The position numbers were made by a program, and so were the translations under genes. This document shows positions 63,467 to 64,000 of a DNA stretch of 64,000 bases, in pieces. How positions within the stretch are numbered: position 1 is the first letter of the stretch; the number at the start of each line of letters is the position of its first letter. Below the pieces are notes generated by a model that did no database searches, was not told the DNA's origin, and saw nothing but the letters and a program-made list of their open reading frames with translations. The DNA lies in the NCBI GenBank assembly GCA_963666465.1, contig OY762824.1, forward strand, positions 5,270,001-5,334,000, written 5' to 3'. The DNA comes from VXYL01 sp963666465. Its GTDB lineage: Bacteria; Pseudomonadota; Gammaproteobacteria; Pseudomonadales; Azotimanducaceae.

Positions 63467-64000
63467 TCAGCGCCCCTTGAACACCGGGTCCCGCTTCTCC
63501 ACGAACGCATGGAAGGCCTCGCGGGAGTCTTCGCTGCCGCCGGTGCGGGTGTGGCGCTCCGTCTCGAGCTCAATGTAGTCGCGAAGGGGCATGTTCTCGG
63601 CGTTGATGAAGTTCTTCTTCATCTCGCCGATGGCCAGCGGCGCCGAGCGGGACAGGCGCTCGGCAATGGCCTGGACCTCCTCGCGGAAGGTCTCGTCAGG
63701 AAAGGTGTTCAGCACGAGGCCAATGCGTTCGGCCTCGTCGGCACCGAACTTCTGCGAACTGAAGAACAGCTCGCGCGCCTTGGTGGCGCCGACGATGCGC
63801 GGCAACAGCCAAGGCCCCGCCATGTCGCCGGAAATCGCGACACCCAGAAATGCGGAGTTGAACACGGCGCGCGAGCTTGCATAGCGCAGGTCACACGCGC
63901 AGGCCCAGCCGAATCCCGTCCCGGCGCAGGCGCCGTTCACGGCGGCGATGGTCACCTTCGGCATCTCGTGCAACAGCGACGTGATGTGGAAATACTCCTT
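63467..64000 (-). CDS. Enoyl-CoA hydratase/isomerase family protein (5' end outside window)
   Basis: About 175 C-terminal residues are visible: PKVTIAAVNGACAGTGFGWA, SAFLGVAISGDMAGPWLLPR, GATKARELFFSSQKFGADEA and NAENMPLRDYIELETERH. The crotonase oxyanion-hole segment (AAVNGACAGTG) is intact. The frame remains open to the window edge, so the start lies beyond 64000. Role in beta-oxidation or a related pathway. Confidence 0.9.
   Translation of the reverse strand, partial: KEYFHITSLLHEMPKVTIAAVNGACAGTGFGWACACDLRYASSRAVFNSAFLGVAISGDMAGPWLLPRIVGATKARELFFSSQKFGADEAERIGLVLNTFPDETFREEVQAIAERLSRSAPLAIGEMKKNFINAENMPLRDYIELETERHTRTGGSEDSREAFHAFVEKRDPVFKGR

Overview
The window is GC-rich bacterial chromosome. 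Housekeeping genes (dnaB, radA, hemB, trxA-rho, a hemC-hemD-hemX-hemY operon, tsaD, comF, rpoD, an ATU-decoding tRNA-Ile, fur, bfr) point to a gammaproteobacterium, because the hemCDXY order and the trxA-rho pairing are typical of that class. The remainder (a luciferase-like monooxygenase, phytanoyl-CoA dioxygenase, SMP-30 lactonase, ankyrin protein, single-chain acyl-CoA carboxylase) and the load of decayed insertion sequences resemble uncultured marine or host-associated lineages. That placement is inference; no 16S gene is present.

Layout. 0-3 kb: dnaB and radA. 3-15.6 kb: genomic island 1, with a conserved gene of unknown function split by a perfect palindrome, a tyrosine recombinase bracketed by 34-bp loxP-shaped sites and flanked on both sides by tiny secreted and membrane protein genes, a truncated ATPase, a HEPN-type gene, a decayed relaxase, a vapBC pair with broken toxin, and two dead transposases. 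15.6-26.6 kb: PDZ protein, ECF sigma/regulator pair, LLM oxidoreductase, hemB, trxA, rho, hemYXDC. 26.6-35.9 kb: island 2, with an IcmK/DotH-like domain fused to a DsbA-like domain, a Cys/His-rich RHS-type protein broken by a MITE, and a second copy of the recombinase module with its own peptide genes. 35.9-46.4 kb: tsaD, BC-BCCP-CT carboxylase, comF, LRAT-like protein, cytochrome c, Nramp-like transporter, omega-amidase, aminotransferase. 46.6-48.3 kb: dead IS cluster. 48.3-64 kb: rpoD, a tRNA-Ile gene carrying a group I intron in its anticodon loop, SMP-30, peptide ABC ATPase, dienelactone hydrolase, fur, ankyrin protein, bacterioferritin with a Fur-box-like site, an ECF sigma/anti-sigma/coiled-coil operon, two D-threonine-aldolase-like enzymes, PhyH, a DinB-like protein and the 3' part of an enoyl-CoA hydratase gene.

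The best candidate for an undescribed system is the recombinase module, present twice (about 4.9-7.9 kb and 31.4-33.9 kb). Each recombinase lies between two 34-bp sites of 13-8-13 geometry in inverted orientation; the right-hand site contains the recombinase stop codon. Outward-facing operons of very small genes (a Sec-type secreted peptide followed by a small membrane protein) start just outside three of the four sites, behind a related leader. This looks like an exchangeable peptide-cassette platform, perhaps bacteriocin/immunity-like, but the function is unproven.

Other notable points are the intron-bearing tRNA, short repeats anchored on CTAG that abut gene stop codons, and a MITE family with 25-bp ends that sits at breakpoints between unrelated truncated genes. 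Coordinates of decayed elements are approximate.
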